Shown one piece after another: positions 52,741-61,888 of a stretch of 64,000 nucleotides of DNA. This DNA is from Kribbella caucasensis. GTDB taxonomy: Bacteria; Actinomycetota; Actinomycetes; Propionibacteriales; Kribbellaceae. The position numbers and the translations under genes are program-made. How positions within the stretch are numbered: the first letter of the stretch is position 1; the number at the start of each line of letters is the position of its first letter. The notes under the pieces are model-generated. The model made no database searches and was not told the DNA's origin. It worked only from the letters and a program-made list of their open reading frames with translations. The DNA is taken from positions 1 to 64,000 of the forward strand of contig NZ_SNWQ01000006.1 in NCBI RefSeq assembly GCF_004361855.1, given 5' to 3'.

Positions 52741-54060
52741 GTGAGACTGCGTTCGCTTGTAGCCGCAGCAGCGGTGTCCGCCCTGGGAATCAGCCTGGCC
52801 GCTTGCGGTGGGAGCGACTCGGGCGACTCCTCTGGCGGCAGTGGTGGAGACACGACGCTGACCTACTGGGCCAGCAACCAGGGCACCAGCCTGGACAACG
52901 ACAAGCAGGTGCTGACCCCGGTACTGGAGAAGTTCACCCAGGAGACCGGGATCAAGGTCAATCTGGAAGTGATCGGCTGGAACGACCTGCAGACCCGGAT
53001 CCAGACCGCGATCACCTCCGGTCAGGCCCCGGATGTGGTGAACATCGGCAACACCTGGGCCGCGTCGCTGCAGGCGACCGACGCGTTCCTGCCGTTCGAC
53101 GGCGACGCGATGACCGCGATCGGCGGGAAGGAGAAGTTCGTGCCGACGGCCCTGGCGACCGGCGGCAAGGAGGGCACCGACCCGACGTCCGTACCGCTCT
53201 ACGGTCTGGCCTACGGCATGTACTACAACAAGGCGATGTTCGCCGCGGCCGGGCTGCAGCCGCCGAAGACCTGGGAAGAGATGGTCGCGGCGGCCAAGAA
53301 GCTGACCAACCCGGCGAAGAACCAGTACGGGATGGCGCTCGCGGCCGGCAGCTACACCGAGAACGTGCACTTCGCCTTCATCAACGCCGCGCAGAACGGC
53401 GCCGCCTGGTTCGATGCCGACGGCAAGCCGACCTTCACCGGTGACGGCAACGTGCAGGGCGTACTGCGGTACCTCGACCTGATGCAGAAGGACAAGGTCG
53501 CCAACCCGTCGAACGCGCAGTACGACAACGGCACCAAGTCGGTGAACGACTTCGCCACCAAGAAGGTCGCGATGATCATCAACCAGAACAACGCCGACTC
53601 CTCGATCGCCGCCAACGGCATGAAGAGCAGCGAGTACGGCGTGGTGGCGTTCCCGGCTCCGCAGGGCTCGGCCGACCAGACCGCGAGCCACGTCGCCGGG
53701 ATCAACCTGTCGATCTTCAAGAACACCAAGAACAAGGACGCGGCGCTGAAGTTCGTCAAGTACATGACGGACGCGACCACGCAGAGCACGCTGGGCAAGC
53801 CGTTCGCGTCGCTGCCGGTGCTGAAGGACGCGAAGCCGGTCTTCACCGACAACGCCGAAGAGGCCGCGATCTTCTCCGACATCTACAACACCAAGTCCAA
53901 GCCGCTGCCGCTGGTGCCGGCCGAGGACCAGTACGAGAGCACTGTCGGTAAGGCGATGAACAGCATGTTCGCCAAGATCGCCACCGGCGGCACAGTAACC
54001 GCTGAGGACGTGAAGGCGGCCCTCAAGACCGCCGAGGACCAGGTCGCCGCAAGCAGCTGA
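52741..54060 (+). CDS. Extracellular sugar-binding lipoprotein
   Basis: A 439-residue binding protein with a Sec signal peptide and lipobox LAAC (SLVAAAAVSALGISLAAC). The mature part (TLTYWASNQGTSLDNDKQVL, QTAITSGQAPDVVNIGNTWA, GLAYGMYYNKAMFAAAG, TWEEMVAAAKKL) is a CUT1-type sugar-binding protein. The start is GTG 52741. It is the first gene of binding protein-permease-permease, with a hairpin repeat between it and the first permease. No ATPase is encoded with it. Confidence 0.93.
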   Translation: MRLRSLVAAAAVSALGISLAACGGSDSGDSSGGSGGDTTLTYWASNQGTSLDNDKQVLTPVLEKFTQETGIKVNLEVIGWNDLQTRIQTAITSGQAPDVVNIGNTWAASLQATDAFLPFDGDAMTAIGGKEKFVPTALATGGKEGTDPTSVPLYGLAYGMYYNKAMFAAAGLQPPKTWEEMVAAAKKLTNPAKNQYGMALAAGSYTENVHFAFINAAQNGAAWFDADGKPTFTGDGNVQGVLRYLDLMQKDKVANPSNAQYDNGTKSVNDFATKKVAMIINQNNADSSIAANGMKSSEYGVVAFPAPQGSADQTASHVAGINLSIFKNTKNKDAALKFVKYMTDATTQSTLGKPFASLPVLKDAKPVFTDNAEEAAIFSDIYNTKSKPLPLVPAEDQYESTVGKAMNSMFAKIATGGTVTAEDVKAALKTAEDQVAASS

Positions 54061-54071
54061 CAACCGACGCC

Positions 54072-54119
54072 TTGCGTCCGAAGAAGTGTGGGCCATAGGC
54101 AACACTTCTTCGGACGCAA
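54072..54119. repeat. Dispersed hairpin repeat, copy 3
   Basis: TTGCGTCCGAAGAAGTGT (54072-54089) pairs perfectly with 54102-54119 (18-bp arms, 12-base loop containing GGGCCATAGGC). It lies between the binding-protein stop and the first permease gene, the place where stabilising hairpins occur in malE-malF-like operons. Confidence 0.9.
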
Positions 54120-54161
54120 CGTCCGTGTCAGCCGCGATTCGAGGACAAGGAGGCGACCTGG

Positions 54162-55142
54162 ATGTCCGTCGCCACGCACGAGGCCCCGGCGGAGCCCGCC
54201 GCGAAGCCCGGGAACACCAAGCGCGGCCTGGAGCGCCGGCCCGGGCTGGGCCGGTGGCTGCCGTATCTGCTGCTGGCTCCGGCGGTGCTGCTGGAACTGC
54301 TCATCCACATCATCCCGATGCTGGTCGGGATCTGGATGAGCTTCGTGAAACTGACCAAGTTCTACATCGCGAACTGGTCCGCCGCGCCCTGGGCCGGGCT
54401 CGGCAACTACAAGGTGGCGGTCGACTTCGACAACGCCATCGGCGAGGGACTGCTGAAGTCGTTCGGCGTCACCGTCGCTTTCTCGCTGATCACGGTCGCG
54501 CTCTCCTGGGTTCTCGGGATGGCGGCCGCCGTCGCTTTGCAGCCCCCGTTCCGGGGAAGGAGTTTCGTCCGGACGCTGTTCCTGGTGCCGTACGCGTTAC
54601 CGGCGTACGCGGGCATCCTGACCTGGAACTTCATGTTGCAACGCGACACCGGCATCGTGAACCACATCCTGGTCGACAACCTCGGCCTCAGCACCGACCG
54701 GCCGTTCTGGCTGATCGGCTCGAACGCGCTGATCTCGCTGATCACCGTCGCGACCTGGAAGCTGTGGACGTTCGCCTTCCTCACCCTGATGGCCGGTCTG
54801 CAGAGCATCCCGCGCGATCTCTACGAGGCCGCGTCGGTGGACGGCGCCGGCAACCTGCGGCAGTGGCGCAACATCACGTTGCCGTCGCTGCGGCCGGTCA
54901 ACCTGGTGCTGGTGCTCGTGCTGTTCCTGTGGACGTTCAGCGACTTCAACACGCCGTACGTGCTGTTCGGTACGGCGCAGCCGCCGGCGGGTGACCTGAT
55001 CACCTTCCACATCTACAACGCGTCGTTCCTGACGTGGAACTTCGGCACCGGTGCGGCGATGTCCGTGCTGCTGCTGATCTTCCTGATGATCGTCACCGGC
55101 ATCTACCTGCTCGTCACCGGAAGGAGGTCGCGTCGTGCGTGA
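54162..55142 (+). CDS. Carbohydrate ABC importer permease (MalF type)
   Basis: A 326-residue permease with six membrane segments, starting after an Ala/Pro-rich N-terminus (WLPYLLLAPAVLLELLIHII). The EAA motif is YEAASVDGAGNLRQWRNITL. AAGGAGG precedes ATG 54162 by about 8 bases. It pairs with the permease at 55135, overlapping by eight bases. Confidence 0.93.
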   Translation: MSVATHEAPAEPAAKPGNTKRGLERRPGLGRWLPYLLLAPAVLLELLIHIIPMLVGIWMSFVKLTKFYIANWSAAPWAGLGNYKVAVDFDNAIGEGLLKSFGVTVAFSLITVALSWVLGMAAAVALQPPFRGRSFVRTLFLVPYALPAYAGILTWNFMLQRDTGIVNHILVDNLGLSTDRPFWLIGSNALISLITVATWKLWTFAFLTLMAGLQSIPRDLYEAASVDGAGNLRQWRNITLPSLRPVNLVLVLVLFLWTFSDFNTPYVLFGTAQPPAGDLITFHIYNASFLTWNFGTGAAMSVLLLIFLMIVTGIYLLVTGRRSRRA

Positions 55143-55974
55143 GACCAAAGGGTTCAAGATCTACCGGGCCGCCGTACTGGCCGTGCTCGGCCTGTTCGTG
55201 CTGATCCCGCTGTACGTGATGGCCACCTCGTCGCTGAAACCACTGCGGGACGTCCAGGGCCCGTTCACCTGGTGGCCGTCGAACCTGACGCTCACCCCGT
55301 TCGTGGACATGTGGAAGACGGTGCCGCTGGGCCGGTACTTCGTGAACAGCACGATCGTCTCGGTGGTCGCCACCGTCTTCTCGGTGGCGATCGCGATCCT
55401 GGCGGCGTTCGCGGTGTCGCGGTTCCGGTTCCGCGGGCGGACGGTGTTCAGCACGACCGTGTTGTCCACGCAGATGTTCCCCGGTGTGCTGTTCCTGTTG
55501 CCGTTGTTCCTGATCTTCGTGAACATCAACAACTCGACCGGGCTGCAACTCGTCGGCACCAGGATCGGGCTGATCATCACGTACCTGACCTTCAGCCTGC
55601 CGTTCTCGATCTGGATGCTGGCCGGGTACTTCGACAGCATTCCGCGCGAGCTCGACGAGGCCGCGATGGTCGACGGCTGCGGCCCAATGGGCGCACTCGG
55701 CCGGGTCGTGCTGCCCGCGGCCCGTCCGGGTGTGATCGCGGTGGCCATCTACTCGTTCATGACCGCCTGGGGTGAGGTCCTGTTCGCCTCGGTCATGACC
55801 ACGGAGGCCAACCGCACCCTGTCCGTCGGCCTCCGCCAGTACTCCACCCAGACCAACATCTACTGGAACCAGATCATGGCCGCAGCCTTGATCGTCAGCG
55901 TCCCTGTCGTCATCGGCTTCCTCCTGGCCCAACGCCACTTCGTAGCCGGCGTAACCTCCGGAGCCGTCAAGTAG
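55135..55974 (+). CDS. Carbohydrate ABC importer permease (MalG type)
   Basis: A 279-residue permease starting at GTG 55135 with six membrane segments and the EAA motif DEAAMVDGCGPMGALGRVVL. Its end, ALIVSVPVVIGFLLAQRHFV then AGVTSGAVK, is the typical MalG-family C-terminus that contacts the ATPase. It completes the second importer. Confidence 0.93.
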   Translation: MRETKGFKIYRAAVLAVLGLFVLIPLYVMATSSLKPLRDVQGPFTWWPSNLTLTPFVDMWKTVPLGRYFVNSTIVSVVATVFSVAIAILAAFAVSRFRFRGRTVFSTTVLSTQMFPGVLFLLPLFLIFVNINNSTGLQLVGTRIGLIITYLTFSLPFSIWMLAGYFDSIPRELDEAAMVDGCGPMGALGRVVLPAARPGVIAVAIYSFMTAWGEVLFASVMTTEANRTLSVGLRQYSTQTNIYWNQIMAAALIVSVPVVIGFLLAQRHFVAGVTSGAVK

Positions 55975-56014
55975 CCGGATACAACCGGAAGCCGGTGAAC
56001 TTAGGGTGGTGGGT

Positions 56015-56389
56015 ATGCATCGGAGTCGTGTGTATGCGTTGTTGATCGATACGCCGAAGGATGAGGCTGGGCAAGCGACGGCGTTCTGGGCGGCGGCGTT
56101 GGGGGTTGAGGCCCGGCCGCTGCCGGAGGAGCCGCAGTTCGTCTCGTTGCCGGGGGCATTGGCCGGGATGGAGACCGCGGTGCAGTCCGTTGACGACGCA
56201 CCGCGGTACCACCTCGACATCGAGACGGACGACGTGGAGGCGGAGACCGCACGGCTCATCGGTCTCGGAGCCGTACAGGTCAACCAATGGCAGGAGTGCC
56301 GGGTACTGCGGGCGCCCGGTGGTCACCTGCTTTGCATGCTTCCCGTCGAGAGCGAGGTGTTCGACCGGGAGGCCAAGACCTGGGAGTGA
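56015..56389 (+). CDS. VOC/glyoxalase-like domain protein
   Basis: A 124-residue protein: YALLIDTPKDEAGQATAFWA then AALGVEARPLPEEPQFVSLP, and YHLDIETDDVEAETARLIGL with VLRAPGGHLLCMLPV, the paired beta-alpha-beta-beta-beta units of VOC proteins. The His and Glu positions of the second unit fit a metal site. Function unknown. ATG 56015 is chosen over GTG 56006. It ends one base before the convergent efeB stop. Confidence 0.75.
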   Translation: MHRSRVYALLIDTPKDEAGQATAFWAAALGVEARPLPEEPQFVSLPGALAGMETAVQSVDDAPRYHLDIETDDVEAETARLIGLGAVQVNQWQECRVLRAPGGHLLCMLPVESEVFDREAKTWE

Positions 56390-56390
56390 G

Positions 56391-57695
56391 TCAGACGAAG
56401 AGTTTTTCGCCCCAGAAGGAGCCGGTCTGGACACCGGGTGGGCAGGCGAAGATCCCCGATCCGACGTGCCGGATGTACTCGTTCATGACGTCGGAGCGGG
56501 CCAGCTGGCGCTGGACCGGGATGAACTGCTTGCGCGGATCCCGTTGGTAGGCAAGGAAGAACAGGCCCGCGTCCAAGCGACCCAAGCCGTCCGAGCCATC
56601 GACGAAGTTGTAGCCGCGACGGAGCAGCTCGGCGCCGTTGTTGAAGGACGGGTGGGCGAGCCGGACGTGCGCCTCGGTCGCCACCTTGAGCTCGCCGTCG
56701 GATCCCTTGGCCTCGAAGTCGATCGCGTCGAACTCGTCCGCCTTGCCCAGCGGCGCACCGGTGCCCTTGCCCCTTCCGACGATCCCCTCCTGCTCGCTGA
56801 GCGACGTCCGGTCCCAGGTCTCGATCATCATCCGGATCCGCCTTGAGACCAGGTACGCGCCGCCGACCATCCACTCCGGGCCGTCCTCCTGCTGGACCCA
56901 GAGCTGGTCTTCCAGCTTGGCGGTGTCCTCCAGCTTGAGGTTGTTCGTGCCGTCCTTGAAACCGAACAGGTTGCGCGGCGTCGTCTGCGCCCGCGACGTC
57001 GACGACGTACGGCCGAAGCCGAGCTGGGAGTAGCGGACCGATGTGGTGCCGAAGCCGATCCGGGCCAGGTTGCGGATCGCGTGGACCGCGACCTGCGGGT
57101 CGTCGGAGCAGGCCTGGATCGCGATGTCGCCACCGCTGCGGGCCGGGTCGAGGTTGTCGCCGATGAAGTGCGGCAGATCGACCAGCGCGGCCGGCCGGCG
57201 ATCCGCAAGCCCGAACCGGTCGTTGCCCTTGGCATCGACGAACAGGCTGGTCCCGAACCCGATCGTCAGGGTCAGCCGGGCCGGCGGCAGGCCGACCGCT
57301 TCCCCGGTGTCCTCGGGTGGCGCCTGGGCCGGGCCGTTCATCGCGCCGTACTGGCCGATGTCGCGGCCGGCCGTGATCAGCGCGGCCGCGGCGGTCCACT
57401 TCTTCAGCAACGAGATGAGCTCGTCCCGCTTGGTCGTGGTCAGGTCGAAGGTGGCGAAGTGCAATCGGTCCTGGACCGGCGTGGTGATCCCGGCCTGGTG
57501 CTCGCCGTAGAACTCGACCGGTCCGGTCGTGTCGGTCGCCTGCGACTCCGGCGTCGACACGATCGAGTGTGCGGCGTACCCGGCGACGCCGGTGGCCACG
57601 GCCGCACCCGCCGCACCGATCAGACCGCGACGCGAGATCCCGGCACGCTGCTTACCAGTGTTCTTCTGACCGGTTTCCTTCTGATCTTCGCTCAT
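56391..57695 (-). CDS. efeB: Dye-decolorizing peroxidase EfeB (TAT-exported)
   Basis: A 434-residue DyP-type haem peroxidase. The twin-arginine signal is SRRGLIGAAGAAVATGVAGY (residues 21-40). GFKDGTNN (245-252) has the catalytic GxxDG Asp. His348 in RLAHPS is the likely proximal haem ligand, and Arg360 in LLRRGYNF is the distal Arg. In EfeUOB systems it helps obtain iron, by oxidising Fe(II) or from haem. ATG 57695 shares one base with the efeO stop (TGATG). Confidence 0.93.
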   Translation of the reverse strand: MSEDQKETGQKNTGKQRAGISRRGLIGAAGAAVATGVAGYAAHSIVSTPESQATDTTGPVEFYGEHQAGITTPVQDRLHFATFDLTTTKRDELISLLKKWTAAAALITAGRDIGQYGAMNGPAQAPPEDTGEAVGLPPARLTLTIGFGTSLFVDAKGNDRFGLADRRPAALVDLPHFIGDNLDPARSGGDIAIQACSDDPQVAVHAIRNLARIGFGTTSVRYSQLGFGRTSSTSRAQTTPRNLFGFKDGTNNLKLEDTAKLEDQLWVQQEDGPEWMVGGAYLVSRRIRMMIETWDRTSLSEQEGIVGRGKGTGAPLGKADEFDAIDFEAKGSDGELKVATEAHVRLAHPSFNNGAELLRRGYNFVDGSDGLGRLDAGLFFLAYQRDPRKQFIPVQRQLARSDVMNEYIRHVGSGIFACPPGVQTGSFWGEKLFV

Positions 57696-58840
57696 CACTT
57701 CTTCGCAATCACTCCGGCGACCTTGCTGACCGGCTCGGCCAGCGCGTCGATCACGGTGCTGAGCTCCTTGCGCTCGGCCTCGGTCGGCAGGTACGGCTTG
57801 AAGCCGTCGCCCACCCGGTACTTGTCGACGGCCGCGAAGACCGCCTTGAAGTTCGTGTCCAGCGTCGTGACCAGTGCGGGATCCCGCTGCTGCAGAGCCG
57901 GCCGGAGTGCCTGGATCGCGGCCTGCGATCCCTCGACGTTGGCCTCGAAGTCCCACAGGTCGGTGTGCGAGTAGCGGTCCTCCTCACCGGTGATCTTGGT
58001 GGTGGCGACCTCGTCCACCAGTTCCTTCGCTCCGTTGGCGAGCTGCAGCGGGTTGAGCTTGACCACCTTCGCCTTCGCCACCACGGTCTTCACGTCGACG
58101 AGCAGCTGGTCGGCGTATTTCTCCATCCCCTTGGTGGTGTTGGAGACCCACAGCGCCTGCTCGATCCGGTGGTAGCCGGTCCACTCGGTGCCCGGCTCGA
58201 CGTCGTTCACCCGGGCGTCGATCTTCGGGTCCAGGTCGCCGAACGACTCGGCCACCGGCTCGATCCGCTCCCAGTACGTCCGCGAGATCGGGAACAGCTC
58301 CTTCGCCTTGGCGACATCGCCGGCCTTCACGGCCGCGACGAACTCGGTCGTCTTCTCCTCCAGCGCGACGGCCTGGGAGTTCACGTACCGCTGGTAGCTC
58401 TCGGTCGCCTGCTTGAGCGCGGTGTCGGTGTCGATCTGGGCGGTGGCATCGCCGGTGACGTTGAGGTCCCCGCGGATACCGTCGCCGACCATGCCGGGCT
58501 TGCAGACCGCCTGGTACTTGCCGGTCGGCAGCTCGACGATCAGGTCGCGCTTCAGGCCGGGGCCGATGTTCTCCACCTCGCCCATCACCCGGTCGCCCTC
58601 GGCGTACACGTAGAACTCGGTCACCTTGCTGCCGCCGTTGGAGACCGAGAAGGTGCTGGTTCCGGACTTCACGTCCCGGCGGCTCAGTTCGCACTCGGAT
58701 TCGGTCGCCTTGACCGCGACCGGGCCGGTGGCGTCACCGGGCGTGACCTGTGGGGTCTCGTCGGCGCATCCGGCGAGCAGCAGAGCGGCCAGCAGCGGTA
58801 CTGCGGTCGCCGTGGCGCGGCGGGTGGTGAAGGTGATCAT
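57695..58840 (-). CDS. efeO: Iron-uptake lipoprotein EfeO
   Basis: A 381-residue lipoprotein (lipobox LAGC, Cys25). Residues about 40-130 are a cupredoxin-like domain, and the C-terminal imelysin/M75 domain contains GYHRIEQALW with the HxxE metal motif (His224, Glu227). It binds iron outside the cell and passes it to EfeU. It lies between efeU and efeB in one operon. Confidence 0.94.
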   Translation of the reverse strand: MITFTTRRATATAVPLLAALLLAGCADETPQVTPGDATGPVAVKATESECELSRRDVKSGTSTFSVSNGGSKVTEFYVYAEGDRVMGEVENIGPGLKRDLIVELPTGKYQAVCKPGMVGDGIRGDLNVTGDATAQIDTDTALKQATESYQRYVNSQAVALEEKTTEFVAAVKAGDVAKAKELFPISRTYWERIEPVAESFGDLDPKIDARVNDVEPGTEWTGYHRIEQALWVSNTTKGMEKYADQLLVDVKTVVAKAKVVKLNPLQLANGAKELVDEVATTKITGEEDRYSHTDLWDFEANVEGSQAAIQALRPALQQRDPALVTTLDTNFKAVFAAVDKYRVGDGFKPYLPTEAERKELSTVIDALAEPVSKVAGVIAKK

Positions 58841-58874
58841 GCGGGTTTCTCCTGGGGACAGGTGAAGCTCGGGC

Positions 58875-59720
58875 TCAGGTGGCCTCTGCCTCGGCGGGGA
58901 CGACCGGCGGCGGTGTACTGCGCTTGACCGGACGGAGGTTCAGCACCATGACCGGGATCAGGTAGACCAGCCAGGCGGTCAGCTCGATCACGGTCGGCGC
59001 GGGGTTGAAGTTGAAGATCCCCTTCAGCAGGACGCCGTACCAGCTGTCCGGCGGGATCACGTTCGAGATGTCGAAGGCGAGCGTGTGCAGACCGGGCAGG
59101 ATGTTCGCCTCCTGCAGGTCATGGAACCCGTACGCGAAGATGCCCGCGGCGACCAGGATCAGGACAGCGCCGGTCCAGTTGAAGAAGACGCCGAGGTTGA
59201 TCCGGACCGCGCCCTTGTAGATCGCGAAACCGAGTACTACCGCGGTCCCCAGCCCGAGCAGTACGCCGATGAACGGGGTCGCCGTGGTCGCGGTCGCGGC
59301 CGACGCGTACACGATGAAGGCGGTCTCGATGCCCTCCCGGAACACGGCCAGGAAAGCCAGCAGCACCACCGCGAGGGGGCCGATCTGCAGAGCCTGGTCC
59401 ATCCGCTCGCGCAGTTCCTTGGCGATCGTCCGGGCGGCCTTCCGCATCCAGAAGATCATCCAGGTGACGAAACCGACCGCGATGATCGACATGATCCCGC
59501 CGATCGTCTCCTGGGTGGTGAACGACTTCGCGGTCAGCGCGGTGATGAACTGCAGCAGGGCCCAGCCGGCGACCGCGACGGCGATCGCCGCGGCCACACC
59601 GGCCCAGACCAGTTTGAGCTGATCCCGCCGCCCCGACTTCACCAAGAAGGTGGCCAGAATACTGACCACCAGGGACGCCTCGAGCCCCTCCCGGAGACCG
59701 ATCAGGTAGTTGGCGAGCAT
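58875..59720 (-). CDS. efeU: Ferrous/ferric iron permease EfeU (FTR1 family)
   Basis: A 281-residue membrane protein with seven hydrophobic segments and the two REXXE iron-binding motifs, REGLE (10-14) and REGIE (128-132). It is the channel of the EfeUOB iron importer. ATG 59720 is the first gene of the operon; an IdeR-like box lies 28 bases upstream. Confidence 0.95.
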   Translation of the reverse strand: MLANYLIGLREGLEASLVVSILATFLVKSGRRDQLKLVWAGVAAAIAVAVAGWALLQFITALTAKSFTTQETIGGIMSIIAVGFVTWMIFWMRKAARTIAKELRERMDQALQIGPLAVVLLAFLAVFREGIETAFIVYASAATATTATPFIGVLLGLGTAVVLGFAIYKGAVRINLGVFFNWTGAVLILVAAGIFAYGFHDLQEANILPGLHTLAFDISNVIPPDSWYGVLLKGIFNFNPAPTVIELTAWLVYLIPVMVLNLRPVKRSTPPPVVPAEAEAT

Positions 59721-59745
59721 GGCGGTACTCCACTGCGGACGGGAA

Positions 59746-59776
59746 CGTTAGGGTTGTCTAACCTTCCGAAGGTTAG
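59746..59776 (-). promoter_or_regulatory. IdeR/DtxR box of the efeUOB operon
   Basis: TTAGGGTTGTCTAACCTTC (59748-59766) matches the IdeR consensus TTAGGTTAGGCTAACCTAA at 14 of 19 positions by my count. An overlapping palindrome CTAACCTTC-C-GAAGGTTAG (59758-59776) adds symmetry. It covers the expected promoter of efeU and the last codon of thpR. Confidence 0.75.
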
Positions 59777-60336
59777 CCTAAGAAGTCCCATTCGCCCACA
59801 GTGTCGTACGCCGCACCGTGGCTCGGCCCCTGGCCCAGCCGGGACGAGATCAACCGGATCCCCTCGGCCGTCCAGCCTGGGCTCTGGTACTCGTCGAAGA
59901 CCCGGACATACCGGACCACGTCCATCGGCCGCCGCAACCGCGCCAGGGTCACGTGCGGGTTGAACTTCCGCCCCGCCACCTCCACGCCGGCCTTGTTCGC
60001 CGCTGCCCGCGTCCTCATCGCCAGGGGGCGCAACGCGTTGGCCTCGTCCTCCACCCCGGTCCACAGCACCCGGGCGTCGGCCACACTCGGAAACGCACCC
60101 GCTCCGGACAGTCGCAGGTCGAACGGTTTCTGCCGCCGGGCGGCGCGCTCCAGCCGCTCGCTCAGGTCGTCGGTCTTCCACTCCGGCACCTCGCCGAGGA
60201 ACGCGAGGGTGATGTGCCAGTTCTCGTCGGCCGCCCACCGGATGTCCTCGTCCGGGTGGGACCGCCGCGGTTCCACGAAATCAGTCAGATGCTCGACAAC
60301 CTCCACAGGCGGCACCACCGCCACAAACAGTCGCAT
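59773..60336 (-). CDS. thpR: RNA 2',3'-cyclic phosphodiesterase (2'-5' RNA ligase family)
   Basis: A 187-residue protein with the two HxT motifs of the 2H phosphoesterase fold: HITLAFLGEVPEW and PHVTLARLRRP. MRLFVAVVPPVEVVEHL is the typical start. It hydrolyses RNA 2',3'-cyclic phosphates or ligates 2'-5' bonds. Its stop lies within the iron-box region upstream of efeU. Confidence 0.92.
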   Translation of the reverse strand: MRLFVAVVPPVEVVEHLTDFVEPRRSHPDEDIRWAADENWHITLAFLGEVPEWKTDDLSERLERAARRQKPFDLRLSGAGAFPSVADARVLWTGVEDEANALRPLAMRTRAAANKAGVEVAGRKFNPHVTLARLRRPMDVVRYVRVFDEYQSPGWTAEGIRLISSRLGQGPSHGAAYDTVGEWDFLG

Positions 60337-60403
60337 TCCAGCACCTTACGGCGCACCACCGACCAGTTCCCCGCTTCGACGCCTCGCCGGGGCAGACTGA
60401 AGC

Positions 60404-61888
60404 ATGGAGTTGAGCGAGCGGAACCTGCCTGCGCCGTGTGTCGTGGTGCTGGTCGGGCCGGGGGCGGCGGGGAAATCGTCCTGGGCCGCGGAGCGGTTCA
60501 CCGCGGACGTGATCGTGTCGAGCGATCGGCTGCGCGCGCTGGTCGGTTCGGGTGAGGACGACCTCGCGGCGAGTGTGGACGCGTTCGCGCTGCTCGAAGA
60601 GGTGATCCGGCAACGGATCGGGCGGCGGCTGACCACCGTGATCGACACGCTCGGCCTCGACCGGGATCGCCGGCTGAACTGGCTCGCCCTGGCCCGGGAG
60701 CACGGGATCCCCTGTGTGGCGGTCGCTTTCGACACCCCGGCGGCCGAGTGCCGGCGGCGGAACCGCGAACGGATCAAGCGGATCCCGGCCGATGCGCTCA
60801 GCGCGCAACTGAAGACCTGGGCACGGGTGAAGAAGGAGCTGCCCGAAGAGGGGTACGACGGGATCCTGCGGCCGGGCGCGGTACGCGTCGTACCGGAAGC
60901 CTTTGTCGCAGCGGAAGCGGCTGCGCAACGGCAGGAGGAAGCGCCGGCTTCGTTGCGGTTCGGGCTGCAGTTGAGTAGCTACACCCACAAGGCGGGCCGG
61001 AAGACGACCGGCGAGTGGATCCGGCAGGTCGCGGTCAAGGCGGAGGCGGCCGGCTTCGACGGGATCTACGTGATGGACCACTTCCGGCAGATCCCACAGG
61101 TCGGCCGGGCCTGGGACGACTTCCTGGAGAGCTGGACGACACTCGCCTATCTCGCGGCCTGCACCGAACGCGTGCGGCTCGGGACACTCGTCACCGGGAT
61201 CACGTACCGGAACGTCGCGCATCTCGGGAAGATCGCCGCCACGCTGGACGTGCTGTCGGGCGGGCGCGCGGTCTGTGGGCTCGGGCTCGCGTGGTTCGAG
61301 GCGGAGCACAAGGCGTACGGGTGGGACTTCCCGCCGGTCAACGATCGCTATGCATTGCTCGAGGACGCCTTGCAGCTGCTGCCGGTTTTATGGGGACCGG
61401 GCAACAAACCCTTCCACGGCAAGGTGCTCGACGTTCCCGACACGACCTGCTATCCCCGTCCGCTCCAGGAGAAGTTGCCCCTGCTCGTCGGCGGCAGCGG
61501 GCCGCGCACGCTCAGACTGGCAGCCCGGTACGCCGACGCCGCGAACGTCTTCGGTGATGCGACGAAGGTTCGGCAGAAGGCGGACTACCTGCGGGCCGAA
61601 TCGGCGAGGCTGGACCGTCCCACCATCGCGGTGACCCACCTCTCGACCACCCTCGTCGGCAAGGATCACCAGCACGTCGACGACCTGGTCAACCGGCTCC
61701 GCCCGCGTAACCAGGACCCGGCCCGTTACGCCGCCTCGGTCAACGCCGGCACCATCACCGACCAGGTCGGCCGCTTCCGCGAACTCGCCGAGGCCGGCGC
61801 CACCGAGGTGATGCTCAGCCTCCCCAACCTCGACGACGACCTCGACCCCCTCGACACCATCGCCGAAGTGATCTCAGCCTTCCGCTAG
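60404..61888 (+). CDS. Fusion: P-loop kinase + luciferase-like oxidoreductase
   Basis: A 494-residue protein. Residues 10-170 are a P-loop kinase-like domain (VVVLVGPGAAGKSSWAAERF, Walker A GPGAAGKS; VIVSSDRLRALVG; TVIDTLGLDRDRRLNWLALA), similar to predicted polynucleotide or small-molecule kinases. Residues 185-494 are a luciferase-like monooxygenase domain (LRFGLQLSSYTHKAG, ERVRLGTLVTGITYRNVAHL, VCGLGLAWFEAEHKAYGWDF), which uses FMN or F420. The same gene order on one protein is seen in actinomycetes but the joint role is unknown. It ends in a 15-base overlap with mtr. Confidence 0.85.
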   Translation: MELSERNLPAPCVVVLVGPGAAGKSSWAAERFTADVIVSSDRLRALVGSGEDDLAASVDAFALLEEVIRQRIGRRLTTVIDTLGLDRDRRLNWLALAREHGIPCVAVAFDTPAAECRRRNRERIKRIPADALSAQLKTWARVKKELPEEGYDGILRPGAVRVVPEAFVAAEAAAQRQEEAPASLRFGLQLSSYTHKAGRKTTGEWIRQVAVKAEAAGFDGIYVMDHFRQIPQVGRAWDDFLESWTTLAYLAACTERVRLGTLVTGITYRNVAHLGKIAATLDVLSGGRAVCGLGLAWFEAEHKAYGWDFPPVNDRYALLEDALQLLPVLWGPGNKPFHGKVLDVPDTTCYPRPLQEKLPLLVGGSGPRTLRLAARYADAANVFGDATKVRQKADYLRAESARLDRPTIAVTHLSTTLVGKDHQHVDDLVNRLRPRNQDPARYAASVNAGTITDQVGRFRELAEAGATEVMLSLPNLDDDLDPLDTIAEVISAFR

